From Talaromyces rugulosus (taxonomy: Eukaryota; Ascomycota; Eurotiomycetes; Eurotiales; Trichocomaceae), in NCBI RefSeq assembly GCF_013368755.1, contig NC_049563.1, positions 434,001 through 498,000 on the forward strand: 64,000 bases of DNA, written 5' to 3'. This document shows positions 1 through 10,947 of the stretch, piece after piece. The notes under the pieces are model-generated. The model had not been told where the DNA came from. It saw nothing but the letters and a program-made list of their open reading frames with translations, and did not search any database. Position numbers and translations under genes: made by a program. Position 1 is the stretch's first letter, and each line of letters begins with the position of its first letter.

Positions 1-771
1 GTAAACAAACCAAGCCAGAGACAGGTATAGGTATATATGTTTGAGACACAGCAGCACAGCAAAAGATATCCCGCTGTAGAGAAGGGTCGATTGCCTGCGC
101 GCCCAGATGATCGACAAGATCAAAATTCCGTACAGAAACCCATTATATTGGAAGTGGATGTGGTCGATGATGAGTAGGCCGGGCGAAAGCAGGATCGAGA
201 GACTCGCAATGTGCGCCAGATTTGTGTTGTCCGGGTGGACGGATTTGACATATCTGCATGCGAAGTCAGTGAGCGCCCGCTATATAAAGATAAATATAAC
301 CAACCGGTTCAATGCAAACGCCAAAACCAGCTCCGTGACAATCACCGTCGCGCGTTGAAAGTATACAGTCTGCCACGAGTCGTAGTTGAGGTTGTTCACA
401 ACCAGCATGGCAGGGTCCGCATAGTACGCGACCTGCGAAAGAACCCATTCAAAGGCAGCGAAAAAAGGTGGATAATCGAGGGTCCATTCCGACGTTTTCT
501 GCACAACGGTTTATGAGCGGAGCTCCGGATGACTTTTTCGTCTGCTTTTCATACCTCGTAATACCATTCCTGCACGGGGAGAGAGTTGGTAATGGCAAGC
601 CAATTGCGGTGTACTTCAAAATCGGTCGACTTGCTATACACAAGAAAAATTAGTTTCTGGCAGGCAATCCACGATGCGCGCGCAACAAACGTACTATGCG
701 GGAAAGAGGAGCACCTTGAAGGCTGCTGCAACCAGGGCGCATTGCGCCAAAGAGGGGTAGAAATCAGGCAT
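1..771 (-). CDS. alg8: Dolichyl-P-Glc glucosyltransferase ALG8 (3' end outside window)
   Basis: ER membrane enzyme that adds the second glucose to the dolichol-linked N-glycan precursor, using dolichyl-phosphate glucose. Four exons are readable: 771-695, 633-555, 498-305 and 253 to the left edge. The spliced protein starts [20 protein letters not shown], then has [16 protein letters not shown] and [15 protein letters not shown], the luminal signature of the ALG6/ALG8 family, and later [14 protein letters not shown], which favours ALG8. Hydrophobic segments alternate as expected of a multispan protein. The start at 771 is chosen because exon 1 splices in phase into the conserved segment; a longer open frame around 869 simply reads through intron 1. 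The C-terminal part lies beyond base 1. It is divergent from the lectin gene at 1165. Identity is confident; ALG6 is the only serious alternative. Confidence 0.92.
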
Positions 772-1164
772 TTGCTGATGGTGGTTGCATGGTCGAGCTT
801 GAAAGGAAAGTAACTTGACGGAATCCGTACGAAGGAGTGAATGCTGAACGACTGCAGAATGGAAGCCACGGACTGCGGACATGAAGCAATCGCACTGAGG
901 CGGCACGTGACCCGTCGTCATCCGCGGCGTGAGGCCAAGCTGTCAAGAAGCTAATTGGTCAGCATCGTCCCCCATGCATGTGCAGTCTCTCATCTTGCTG
1001 GCCCCTTGGAGTTGATTTGATTCTGTAACATTATTGCTTAGATTTTTTCTTTCTGCTGTAGCTACTTCTTGAGGGTTTATTTGCTTGTTTTGCTATTGTA
1101 GATAGGGCGGCGCTTGATACGGGTGATTCAAGATTGAAGACACCACACGAACACCATTGCAGCC
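772..1164. promoter_or_regulatory. Shared divergent promoter of alg8 and the lectin gene
   Basis: A 393-base spacer between two divergent start codons. It has pyrimidine-rich stretches (about 1040-1060) typical of fungal core promoters, but no TATA box or regulator site that I would defend. Confidence 0.5.
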
Positions 1165-2658
1165 ATGAAGCTTTCAGCGTCTCTGGCCTTTTGCTTGACA
1201 GCTGTCAGCGCCCAGTCGGTTATTGAGAGCGTCAGCTTTGGATATGGAAACAAGTAAGTTTGTTTCGGTGCAAGTTGATCATCCTGCTAATGCTCGACTT
1301 CAGGATATCTGAAAGCGCAGGCAGCATCCCCGGGTGGACTGTCAAGGGCGAAGCTCACCAGCCACAAATTGTCTGTATTCTGTTGAGGAGTTTCCATGGC
1401 ATGACTAGCTAACATATTTGCAGCTCTCAAACAAGGTGATTCTAACACCTCCAGACCCTGGCCACACAAGAGGCTCTTTATGGGCCGAGAATGCGTATGT
1501 TTGGATGTACTTTATATAACTTTTGGTCTTGCTAATTTTTTATTCTCTACAGTCTTTCAGAGTCCAGCTGGAACGCAGAATTCCAGTTCCGAGCCAGTGG
1601 CCCAGAAAGAGGCAGCGGCAATCTTCAAGTATGGTATGTCAAAGACGGTGAGAGCAGCATTGGCTCGTCGAGCATCTACACGGTGGGAAAATTTGACGGG
1701 TTCGTCTTGACTATCGACACCCACGGCGGAAGAGTGAGTCACTATTATTTAGGTGCCAATGTATCGCACTAATGTGTTCTTTTGCAGGGCGGAAGCATTC
1801 GCGGCTTTCTCAACGACGGCTCCATAACTTACAACCAGCACGCCAATGTTGACAGTCTAGCCTTTGGCCACTGCGATTATCCATATCGCAATCTGGGCCG
1901 TCCATCTATAGTCGAAATCAAGCATTCCGGCGCGATATTCGAGGTCATTGTCGACCAGAAACTGTGCTTTCAAACCACCAAAGTCGGCCTCCCGTCGGGC
2001 TACAAGTTTGGCGTCACGGCCGCCACCCCAGACACCCCGGATTCCTTTGAAGTCTTCAAATTCGCCGTGACTCCAGGCCCGCAGGCCGTGACACCTCCAT
2101 CTGGACAATCGCAGCAGCAGCAGCAGCAAGTCCCAATCCAAAGGCGCGAGCAAGCAATCAACCCCGGCGCGCTCAACGACATCAACAGCCGTCTAGCCCA
2201 GCTAGGCCAGGAAATCTCACAGCTATCACAAAAGAGCGAAGCCCGGCACCAGGAGCTGCTCAACAAAGCCGCATCTGGCTCCTCTTCTCCCCCTTCTTCC
2301 TCAGGACCCGATCTGAGCCAACTCACCGACCGTCTTCAACGCATCGAGAATGCGCTCTCACAACTGCAGCGTGATGTCGACGGCAGGGATTATCGAAAAC
2401 AGTTCATGCAGCTACACAAAGCAATTGAAACCTCGCACATCAGTTTAACTGAAGCGCTTCTCGGCAGTGCGTCTTTTTTTTTTTTTCCCCCTCTCTTCTT
2501 ATTGACATACCAAAGCTAATAATCTACCAGTGATATCCTCTGCAACACCTCGCATGGGCCTTTTCATCTGCGTGGTCATCATCTTCCAGCTCATTCTCGC
2601 CGGTACCTACATCTTCTACAAGCGTCGACGCAACGGCATGCCCAAGAAGTTTCTGTAA
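1165..2658 (+). CDS. L-type lectin cargo receptor (Emp47/ERGIC-53-like)
   Basis: Type I membrane lectin of the early secretory pathway, expected to bind glycoprotein cargo for ER-Golgi transport. Six exons (1165-1253, 1304-1370, 1424-1494, 1553-1733, 1788-2466, 2531-2658) give 404 residues. They show a signal peptide (about 1-17), a legume-lectin-like fold to about residue 235 with FDGFVLTIDTHGG and the conserved GHCDYPYRN, a glutamine run, a helical region predicted to form coiled coil, one transmembrane segment (about 371-391) and a cytosolic tail ending KKFL. A dilysine plus hydrophobic C-terminus is the known COPI/COPII sorting signal of ERGIC-53 and Emp47. Every junction keeps phase. Exon 2 uses the less usual donor GTCTGT. 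Family is certain; whether it is the Emp46/47 or the VIP36 orthologue is not resolved, though the coiled coil and KKFL favour Emp47/ERGIC-53. Confidence 0.9.
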
Positions 2659-3570
2659 ATGAATTTTGATTGAATTCTTTTAACTCGCTAAATAAAAAAA
2701 GAGGAAATGACGTGATGATTTTTTATTCATCTGTTTGTTTTTCGGGGGGTTTTTTTTTGTTTTCTTTTTTTTTTGGCATGCCAGATATATTTGGCTTTGT
2801 TTTGTTTTTATCTGTAAAGCTGGTTTTTTGATGGAAATGAATGCATGTAGTTAAATTTAGTGGTTAGTAGTGTACAACAATTGCATCGCGATTTAGTCCT
2901 CTCCTTGCAGTAATTGGTATGCTTTACACTTAGGGTCTGAACGGACTTTGTATCCATGAATCAACGAGTCTTATGATAAAAAGGTCATGCTAATAATAAT
3001 AATAATAATAAAACATTCCACGAACCGCCCTATCAGCATCAAAAAAAGGCACTGGTCCCTAAATACACTGGTGCTGACTGAGCAGACATTCTGAATAAAA
3101 TAAGATCAAATAATGCCCGTTCGACTAAAAAGAGAGCATCAGAAAAGAAAAGAAAGAAAAGCGGATTCGTCGCCAGATGCATGCTGATGATAATAGACTC
3201 AACGAGAGAAGACAAAAGAAACAAAAGAATAATGCCCAAAACAAACAAACTCCTGTTCGCCATGAAAGTAATCTTGAAACCCCTGTTACAAAATAAAATA
3301 AATAATCACAACTCCCAAAATGACCAAGTTCCCAATAAACAAAGACAAATCTTGAGAGAGAGAAAAGGAAATTTTTTCTTGGCAAAACAAACCGCTTTCG
3401 TTCTATGATACATGAGATGCAGGCTGGCCTTGGGCTTACTGCTGTCCAAAGTCTATCACACAAGTCACGAAAGACGGGTTTTCCGATGTATGCGAACTTG
3501 TTGATGATTTTAAACAATGACTGGTTGGCTCCGTTTCGTCGAGTGAAACGATGTCCAATAAATAAAGTGA
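2659..3570. other. Convergent spacer, lectin and rco1 3' ends
   Basis: A 912-base AT-rich spacer between converging genes. It holds T-rich runs near 2750-2775, a TAA trinucleotide repeat at about 2991-3012 and purine-rich sequence at 3130-3370. I see no credible gene. Confidence 0.5.
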
Positions 3571-6009
3571 TCATGGAGATGACTGAAGAGTCCCGATGCG
3601 GCGAGTGATCAACTCTTTGAGGGCCTCAAGGGACTCCAGCTCCGTCTGAGCGCGAGGCGCACCAACTTCCGAGGAAGCAAGCAGTGCATCAATCAGATGA
3701 TTGACTCGGTCTGGCTGTATAGGTTGAGGTTGAGAATCTTGAGTGTCGCTGCCCTGAGTCGCAAATGAGACGAGGTTGGCAATAGCCTCGCGGTCTGCCG
3801 AAGACCGGGAACTCAATATCGATGCTGCTGCTTCGATATCTGATGAAATCTGCGGAGCGGCAGATTTGTAAAACTCTGTTGCTCGCTCAACCAGTTCGTC
3901 CAGCTTCTTACATGCGTGATCGCTGTACATTTTGGCTCCAGCAGCTCGAACATCAGCCTGAACGTTCTCTATCCTAACGCGCTCGATAAAGTTGAGCTTC
4001 ACTCCATGCTCCGAAACTCGATAAACGATTCCTTGGGACTCGGTTTCTTGCAGCTCTTCAACCTCTGAATCCTCAGGCAAGATATCGACATCGATCACGC
4101 GAGCGTTTCTGGGTCGTCGAATGCGAGATTTACTGGTATATGTCTCGTTATCGCTACTATTAACATGGAGCTCGTGGTCAATGTGATTAGGACACATCCA
4201 GTTGTGAAAAGTCTTGTCACTGGGGTGCAGCTGTTTTGGTGGATTTGACAAAGGAGGATCTGTGCAATCAATATGCCACCAGCACGGGCAATAGTCGCAT
4301 TGAATCATGGGGCGTGTACCATTTGATGTCAACCCACAAGAAACACAGACGATGATCTTTCCCTTGGCATCGAATAGTCGGGTCATATACTCTAGTTCGG
4401 CCTTTCCTTCGCGTCTACCCCTACCATGAGGTCCGCTTCTCAGGTTGGTGGCCACTTGCTGATACACTCCTCCTTTGCCGGTTTGCACGCCCTGGTAGTA
4501 TTCGCGAATATTGGTAGGGAGCTGGAAGTCGTGTTCTTCCTGTTCGAGAGTCTGGACAAGAGAACCAAACGAATTCCGCATTTGGCATGACGGGCAGAAC
4601 CATTGTCCCTCGGGGGGATTGGCAGGGTCCAGAGGGGGGTCAAGACATGAGAAGTGATACGAATTGACACACCCATCACAGCATAGTAGGTTTCCGGAGC
4701 GCGCACACTGTCGACAATTGTCATTATTTTCAGGTCCTTCGTCGCGCGGAGCAGCAGTCTTAGTGGAACGCCGCCGATTTCTCGTTTTTCGAACCTCGAC
4801 CACGCTGTCATCAAATGACGAATCCGACGAGCTGTCCGCGCTCAAGGAAGATCGAATCCGGCTTTCCCTTGTGATTTCGGGGAAGTTGTCGCGTCGTGTA
4901 CGTTTCGCGATTGATGCCGCGTCTTCCACTTCTTCATCCATGGCTTCATCTACCTGCTGTTTCTGATCAGCGGCATCGTCTGTATTCGAGGCCGGGGCGG
5001 GCAGCACTTCCGAGTCGCGAGCTCGTTTCCTTCCTCTGGTAACAGGAGTCCCTATCGCAGGGGTTTCAGTTGCCTTGGGTTCGGCCGATTTTGCCGATGA
5101 CAGAGAACTAGCGCTGGCTGTAGACAGAGAACGGTTGACTAGAGCCGGAACAAGAGCATCTTTAGAGAGAATGCTGCTTTTGTAAGCATCCCTCATGACT
5201 ACCTTGAACATAGCCTTCTGGACCGAGTCGGGATTCTTTCTCATCACGCTATCCAGGATAGAAAGCGCGAAAGGATCCGAGGAGCCTTGATCCCACAGGT
5301 GCCGAAGACCCTGTGTGACAGCTCGGTTTCCAGCCTCTTCGGCGACACGAAGGGCAACTTGCACCACAGACCGGAGTTTCTCGACGTCATATTCTTTAGA
5401 GGGAAAAATCGGGAGCGAGGTTGGGTCGGCGATGGTCACGGGAGTATCACTTCCAGATACAAGGTTTCCTTGGCTGACAACCTTCTTCGATCCCTTCTTG
5501 AGGTCTTTGACCTCTTTAATAGCCTCCTTGACCGGTTTCGGTATTTTGATTCCAGCTTTGCGTTTGTCGGCGACCGAAGGCGATTGACCCAAAGGTCGCA
5601 TGGACAAGAGGGCGGGATTCTGACCGTACCAGGCACTCGACCAAGGGTAGTCCTTGAAGCTTGGCTGGGGGTCTCTCATGGTGGGTTCCGGCCAGTCTGA
5701 ATTGGCGATCAGCTGATCGATCGACAGCTTCCCATTGACCGACATCTCCGCGTCCAGCTTTCGGTTACAGAGATCTTTGTCAGCGTTTGTTTTGTAAGTG
5801 CTGGACGGTCCCAGGGGCTGGGGCTCTGCTGTGTTGTCGCGGGAATCGTCAAGAATCTCGATCCCGATGCGCGAGTTGCGGCCAGTGCGCCGTTGCTTGC
5901 GAGGGCGTGCGGATTCGGTGAATTCCGACGCTGGGAGAGTGGTTATCGGAGTCGATGGACGAGAGTTATTCGAAGTAGCACGAGAACTCGAGCGCAGGTT
6001 TGGTGCCAT
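3571..6009 (-). CDS. rco1: Rco1-like double PHD-finger protein of the Rpd3S deacetylase complex
   Basis: Single-exon 812-residue nuclear protein. Two zinc fingers are readable: a canonical PHD at about residues 427-480 (NCRQCARSGNLLCCDGC, then SYHFSCLDPPLDP and WFCPSC) and a second, divergent PHD at about 551-608 (VCVSCGLTSNGTRP, CDYCPCWWHIDC, WMCPNHID). This arrangement, with a basic disordered N-terminus and a long C-terminal region, matches the fungal Rco1 family. Rco1 with Eaf3 targets the Rpd3S histone deacetylase to H3K36-methylated transcribed chromatin; this role is inferred by homology. The start MAPNLR at 6009 has a good context (A at -3, G at +4). The open frame continues upstream without an ATG into a likely 5'UTR intron (6142-6086, donor GTAGGT, branch CTAAC, acceptor GTGCAG). 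Other PHD co-repressors are possible, but the double finger favours Rco1. Confidence 0.85.
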   Translation of the reverse strand: MAPNLRSSSRATSNNSRPSTPITTLPASEFTESARPRKQRRTGRNSRIGIEILDDSRDNTAEPQPLGPSSTYKTNADKDLCNRKLDAEMSVNGKLSIDQLIANSDWPEPTMRDPQPSFKDYPWSSAWYGQNPALLSMRPLGQSPSVADKRKAGIKIPKPVKEAIKEVKDLKKGSKKVVSQGNLVSGSDTPVTIADPTSLPIFPSKEYDVEKLRSVVQVALRVAEEAGNRAVTQGLRHLWDQGSSDPFALSILDSVMRKNPDSVQKAMFKVVMRDAYKSSILSKDALVPALVNRSLSTASASSLSSAKSAEPKATETPAIGTPVTRGRKRARDSEVLPAPASNTDDAADQKQQVDEAMDEEVEDAASIAKRTRRDNFPEITRESRIRSSLSADSSSDSSFDDSVVEVRKTRNRRRSTKTAAPRDEGPENNDNCRQCARSGNLLCCDGCVNSYHFSCLDPPLDPANPPEGQWFCPSCQMRNSFGSLVQTLEQEEHDFQLPTNIREYYQGVQTGKGGVYQQVATNLRSGPHGRGRREGKAELEYMTRLFDAKGKIIVCVSCGLTSNGTRPMIQCDYCPCWWHIDCTDPPLSNPPKQLHPSDKTFHNWMCPNHIDHELHVNSSDNETYTSKSRIRRPRNARVIDVDILPEDSEVEELQETESQGIVYRVSEHGVKLNFIERVRIENVQADVRAAGAKMYSDHACKKLDELVERATEFYKSAAPQISSDIEAAASILSSRSSADREAIANLVSFATQGSDTQDSQPQPIQPDRVNHLIDALLASSEVGAPRAQTELESLEALKELITRRIGTLQSSP

Positions 6010-8017
6010 TGTTCTCGGGGGGGAAGGGGAATTGTTGCTATTACTCTCTGACAAAGAGGGTGAATAGCGCAGGACAGGGGAGCGCCTGCACAATAGAGTT
6101 AGCTCGGGGAAAAAAAAGCAAAGTGGCAGAAATAAAACCTACCCAGGCAGATAATTCCCAAAGCTGGCTGCAAAAGCACCAGGCTCTGCCGTTGAGTCGT
6201 GGTCTGTCCCCGCGTAGTCTCCGGGTCGAGGGAGAGAGGAAAGGAAGAAGAACGGGAGCGCCGAGCAGGGGACTTTTTTTCGGGAGCCCTGCAAGTCACA
6301 CCCTAAAGCGGCAATGTAAGGGAATCCCCGACACCACCGGCGATGTATCCTGCTGTCTGAACAGCTAGCTGATGGCTTCGTGCGTTTTCTGCTGTCTTCC
6401 CAAATAACCAGTCAACTCTGAGACGCTATTCAGGATGTTAAGCGCCCAGAGTGGTTTCAGGGGTGTTTGCCCCTTTCCTGATAGAAAAGTAGTCGCGAAT
6501 AAATAAAGCAGTAGAAGACCGTTTCCAGGCTAAAGCCACTCTTCTGAATGACAGGCCTTTTAAATCAGGAGATGTTGTGATAGTTTTTTCTTCGTCAGGG
6601 TTCTCTTTCTTCGCTCACTGGAAAAACTGAGCCCCAAAGCCGCCAGTGCCAAGTGAGGATGAAAATGACTGCTCGCCGTAGACTGCAATAGAATTACTAC
6701 AGCGCGGACAGTATGTAAAAGAAACCCACTCAAAGATATTCCTTTGAGACGTTAAAAGGGTCAACGTGGTGCGCCTTTCGGTCAGGGTAGACAGTGTCGA
6801 GGGGCGGAAGGGGTGAGCGACGCAATGGTGGCAAGAACACCAAGAACAAGAGATGGGAGTTTTTGGGGCAGGGAAAAAGGGCAAAGGTGGGAGTTTCTAG
6901 CGTTTGCACCGTGGCCTTGCAATGAAAGAAAAAGGACAAAAGAAGCGTGGTGGGTGCAGGTGCAGGGCCGACTGGTTTTTCAAGTGTGAGGGGTTTGACG
7001 GTCAGCGCTGTAAACGAGATGCTGTGAGAAGTCAAGTTCCCAGTGTTTCCAGTCCAAGAAAACAGTTTCTCGCTGAGAGTCTGGGATTTTGGCTTCAGCA
7101 GCCACAGAAATAGTAGACTTTGAAGAGTGGCAGCGCAGTATCTGCATGCAAAGGGCCAGGCGACAGGAGGTGCGAAACACTGGCCAGTGATCTCAGTGTC
7201 GCTAGTATGTGAAGCAGCTTTTCACGGGAATATGCGAGAAAGGGGCTGAAGACAAGAAACCCTCCGAGATTACTAGGAGTTTAGACAAAGCAACAGCTTC
7301 AGTGAAGGTGAGAGAATATTTCGCGCGCCCTGGTTTGATACCCAACAAGAGGGAGAAAATGGCAAAAGGGGAAAGCGGCGAGACAGCGTGTAATGTCCAG
7401 AATAAACCCACGAGAGACAGAAAAAGAGAAAACGGGGAGGCTGGGAAAGACAAGTCTCGCCGGTGTACAGGGAACTGGACTGATGCAGGTGAGATGGAGA
7501 GAAGGAAATCAGGTGGCTACGGGGAGAAGGAGAAACAGAAACCCGTGGTCAGCCTGGTCACGGACGAGAAGTAAACGGGCATACGCTGGCGCCCCCGCGC
7601 ATGCAACAACAATGCAGCGGTGATAATTAAAGATTTATCTGGGATTTATTACAGAATAAGAATTAACACTATGCTATGCTCCTGTGTTATGCGAGGGTTC
7701 CGTGGTGGCTGTTTAATAATCAGCTACACACAGGTGGCAACTTGAGAAGCACATGAAAAAGCGATATACTACGACGACACAAGCAGTACTGGGAATTCCA
7801 AGGGTTTTTCCTCTCATTTTCTTTTCATTCAGTTATATGTATGGACAATCACTCCGCTTTGCTCAAAAACTGCCATTAGCCCCAAGGGCTTCTTCCTCCG
7901 GCTCAAGTTTCCAAAAATAAAAAACGATTGCCAAAGGTAATTTTTGTTTTTCTTAACTATGAGAGTTGCCTAGACCTAGCTCTTTCGCAGTGTCTAGTTA
8001 GATGGGATCAGGTTCTT
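6010..8017. other. rco1 upstream region and PA2G4-like gene 3' flank
   Basis: A 2.0 kb spacer. The right-hand part up to about 6300 is rco1 leader with the probable 5'UTR intron. The rest has only short open frames of highly charged, low-complexity composition (for example 7209-7574 on +) with no recognisable domain or splice-supported extension. I see no supported gene. Confidence 0.45.
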
Positions 8018-9535
8018 CTACTCTGCGTCGCCCTCTTCTCCCTCCTTCTTGGCGGGCTTCTTCTTCTTCTTGTTCTTTCCCTTTGATCCAGTAGATCTGG
8101 CCAGGGGCTGTTCGAGGATCTTCAAGATTTCCTCGTCCTCAATCTTCTTGTCCGTCTTGAACTTGGTCAGATCCGGAGCAGGCGGGGCAGCCAATCTGGT
8201 CAGTCCGTTCTTGGTGATGGCTATACCATGGGTTAGTTACGCTCTTATAGTCATCCAAGATTGTATTTTTCGCTTACCAATAGTAGTCAACAGGCGAGAA
8301 ACTGCTGCATTGTCCGAGTCACCAGCAGGCTCGTACTGACGGACCACACCACCTCGGACACACTCGACAACACCAACCTTGGCAGCCTTCTCGTCTTCCA
8401 ATTGACGCAGACTGAACGGGAAGGTTCCGAATCTCTTGACGATTTCGGAGAGCGTTTGACGAGAGCTTGGGCGCTTCAAGATATAGGTCGTGGTCGTGCG
8501 GCGGTGCAAAGTGGGCCGCTGTGGGAGCGTCTTGACTTTGCCTGAACCCAGACTCAGGCCGACTTCGACACCCCAGACTTCGCCAACTTCGGCGGAGCCT
8601 TCGCCCTTGACGCCGCTGCCGGGGGAGAGGATAATCTTCTTGTTGGCCTCGATTTCGTTGCGCTCGAACAGCCAGCTGGTAGTGTTCTCGACAACATTGA
8701 CGCCGTATGTCTTGGCCACTTTCTCGATGAGGTTAGAGATATGGCTCTGGGTGGGTGGCTTCTGCGCGGCAGCCTTGGCCTTCTCCTCGTCAGTGCCTGA
8801 AGCCAGAAGACCTGGAGGTACCATCAAGCGCAGGAGAAGCTCGTTGGCGTAGTAGGTGGCATGGATAAGGTCGGCCTCGCGACCTTCAACCACATCCTGG
8901 GATTCGCTGCTGGGCACAACGATGGTGTCGGAAACAATGGTACCGAAACCATCGATCTGAGCACCAAGCTGGATCTTGATCACCTCGCCAGCCTTGATCG
9001 TGGTCTCGGCTTCTTCAGTGTCCGAGACAAGGGGCGTGTAGGGAGTCACGAATGAGCTTGGTGAGACGGTAGTCGGGTGGCCAACGCCTGGACGAGAAAG
9101 CACGGTTATTACGAGACTCGGGCATAGCTACGTGGGTTTGTACACACCTTTGGAGATCTTTTTGCCTTTGTAGACTTTGGCAATCTCTTCGTCGAGGAGC
9201 TGGTCGCCCTTTTGGCAGATTTCAATGATCTTGCTCCCTTCCAGACACCATCCTGTCGTTTTCACCCAAGTCAGCGAGCCGTTTTTATATTAGATAGTAT
9301 GTCCGGAGGTTACCTGTCACAGACTCGAGCACCTTCTGCGAGATTTGCGCGGCGGTCTTGTACTTGGTGAGGGTATCAGGGTTGTTGAGGGTGTAATCTG
9401 CAGCGCGGATAGTTAACAATCCGTTCACAAGCTTCTTCTCTTTTTCCTTTCTATTTTTAACATTGACGCCGGCCATGATCTTGCCTAGCAAAGCAACGCA
9501 TTTTCTCACTTACCAACCTCGGAGGATTCCGCCAT
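8018..9535 (-). CDS. EBP1/PA2G4-type methionine-aminopeptidase-fold protein
   Basis: Five exons (9535-9514, 9397-9314, 9252-9148, 9087-8278, 8220-8018) give 407 residues in the pita-bread fold of type II methionine aminopeptidases. The N-terminal part reads YTLNNPDTLTKYKTAAQIS and GWCLEGSKIIEICQKGD, followed by GVGHPTTVSPSSFVTPYTP and KIQLGAQIDGFGTIVSDT, all typical of the proliferation-associated 2G4 / curved-DNA-binding-protein family (S. pombe Cdb4). The C-terminus is a lysine-rich tail (GSKGKNKKKKKPAKKEGEEG). Family members lack the full metal ligand set and act as ribosome- or RNA-associated factors rather than peptidases; that is family knowledge, not shown here. The first exon is only 22 bases, and the start was chosen because GTT G|AT joins it in phase to the conserved DYTLNN. 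It is divergent from the gene at 9958. Confidence 0.9.
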
Positions 9536-9957
9536 TGCGTGCAGATCGCCGAGCAGCAGTCTCAGCGGGGAAGTGGCGGAGGTGTCAACACACCGATGAA
9601 GCAAGAACCGGGAATAGCGTGTCAGGAGAACGAATTACAGAGTCCAACAGCGTATCTTGGTAGTTTCTGCAGGCTGTCGTGTGCACAGGAGGAAGCAGTG
9701 AGTAGTAGTAGCAAGTTGCCTCTGGCTGCGGCGGGGTTTGCTGGCTGGGTTGTGTGTGCGGCCTTCGCAGTGGGGCATCGATGGATCGTCCCGCCAACGT
9801 CATTGTTTTTGCGCCAACGTCACGCGCTCTCCACACCAGCTCCAGATATCTGCACCAGCAGGTTGTCTTTTCAGGATAATATTGTTGTGACAACTGCCTC
9901 GGTGTCTGGGCTCTATTGCTGTTCGGTGACAACATCAACATCCATATACTATTTGTC
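9536..9957. promoter_or_regulatory. Divergent promoter between the PA2G4-like and EEP-family genes
   Basis: A 422-base spacer between divergent starts, with no recognisable regulatory motif. The frames crossing it are shadows of intron and leader sequence. Confidence 0.4.
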
Positions 9958-10947
9958 ATGGGGCTCCCGCTCAAGCTCCTCACCGGGCTGGTTTTGTTCT
10001 GCATCATTCCCAGCAGCCTCGCAATTAAATGGTTCCAGCCCAATCAGTGGGTTGTAATAAAGCCAACAGATGACCTGTCGCTCCGGGTGCTCACCCACAA
10101 CATCCGCTATGCCACATCATGGCCCTTTAAAGGTGAGAAGCCGTGGGCGGATCGGAAACAGGGGCTCCTGAACGAGCTGGTCTACAACACGCAGCACATT
10201 CCAGAGTCCTTTATTTGCTTGCAAGAGGTTCTTCATGTGCAAATGGTGGACATTCTATCCGGCCTGAACAGTGCTGCTGCCACTGAGGAAGACAAGTCCC
10301 CGTGGGCTTATATTGGAGTTGGTCGGGATGATGGCGAGGAGCGGGGAGAATACTCTCCCATCTTTTACCGACCTGCTATCTGGAAGCTTCAACACTGGGA
10401 GACTGTCTGGCTCTCCGAGACCCCACAGAAGCCTTCAAAGTCGTGGGACGCGGCGTCTATTCGCATCGTGACGATCGGCTTGTTCAAACACCGCACCACA
10501 TCCAAAACAATTCTAGTTTTAAGCACGCATCTCGACGATCAGGGCTCTCGGTCTCGGTTTGAGGCAGCGCATATTATTCTCCGTAAAATCAACGAGTATC
10601 TCCACCGCGCGGGTGGAGAGCGCATTTCGGGAGTCGTCTTGTCCGGCGACTTCAATAGCGAAGAGCACCAGGAGGCATACCAAGTGCTCACTGCCGCTAA
10701 TTCGCCGCTAGTAGATAGTCATGCATTGATCAGTCCAGCAGAGCACTACGGCAATGAAATCACGTGGACTGGGTTTGGGTATGAGGATGAGGAGCCGAAA
10801 AGAATTGACTACATTCTCCTCGGGCCTGTGTGTCGCACCCGGGGCTTGCCTTGGACACCACGGGGGTATGCAGTGTTGCCCAATCGTTTTGAAGATGGGG
10901 TTTTCAACTCGGATCATCGCGCGGTGGTAGTTGACGCAGTTATCTAG
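9958..10947 (+). CDS. Secreted endonuclease/exonuclease/phosphatase-family protein
   Basis: Intronless gene for 329 residues with an N-terminal hydrophobic signal (GLPLKLLTGLVLFCIIPSSL). The EEP catalytic landmarks are in order: LRVLTHNIRYAT (Asn of motif 1), FICLQEVLH (metal-binding Glu), VVLSGDFNSEEHQE (GDFN), RIDYILLG, and SDHRAVVVDA (catalytic His). This is a complete metal-dependent phosphodiesterase active site of the DNase I-like fold. Substrate is unknown: fungal secreted members include nucleases and phosphodiesterases, and DUF-like EEP proteins are common in aspergilli. The start is the ATG at 9958; the frame extends upstream only through a TTG. The 3' side opens into a long spacer before snf5. 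Confidence 0.88.
   Translation: MGLPLKLLTGLVLFCIIPSSLAIKWFQPNQWVVIKPTDDLSLRVLTHNIRYATSWPFKGEKPWADRKQGLLNELVYNTQHIPESFICLQEVLHVQMVDILSGLNSAAATEEDKSPWAYIGVGRDDGEERGEYSPIFYRPAIWKLQHWETVWLSETPQKPSKSWDAASIRIVTIGLFKHRTTSKTILVLSTHLDDQGSRSRFEAAHIILRKINEYLHRAGGERISGVVLSGDFNSEEHQEAYQVLTAANSPLVDSHALISPAEHYGNEITWTGFGYEDEEPKRIDYILLGPVCRTRGLPWTPRGYAVLPNRFEDGVFNSDHRAVVVDAVI

Noticed and set aside
2000..2326. Antisense open frame over the lectin gene (poly-Cys stretch)
   Set aside because: Reverse reading of the CAG run and of coding sequence; no independent support.
7209..7574. 121-residue charged frame in the rco1 upstream region
   Set aside because: Low-complexity composition, no domain, no convincing splice extension.
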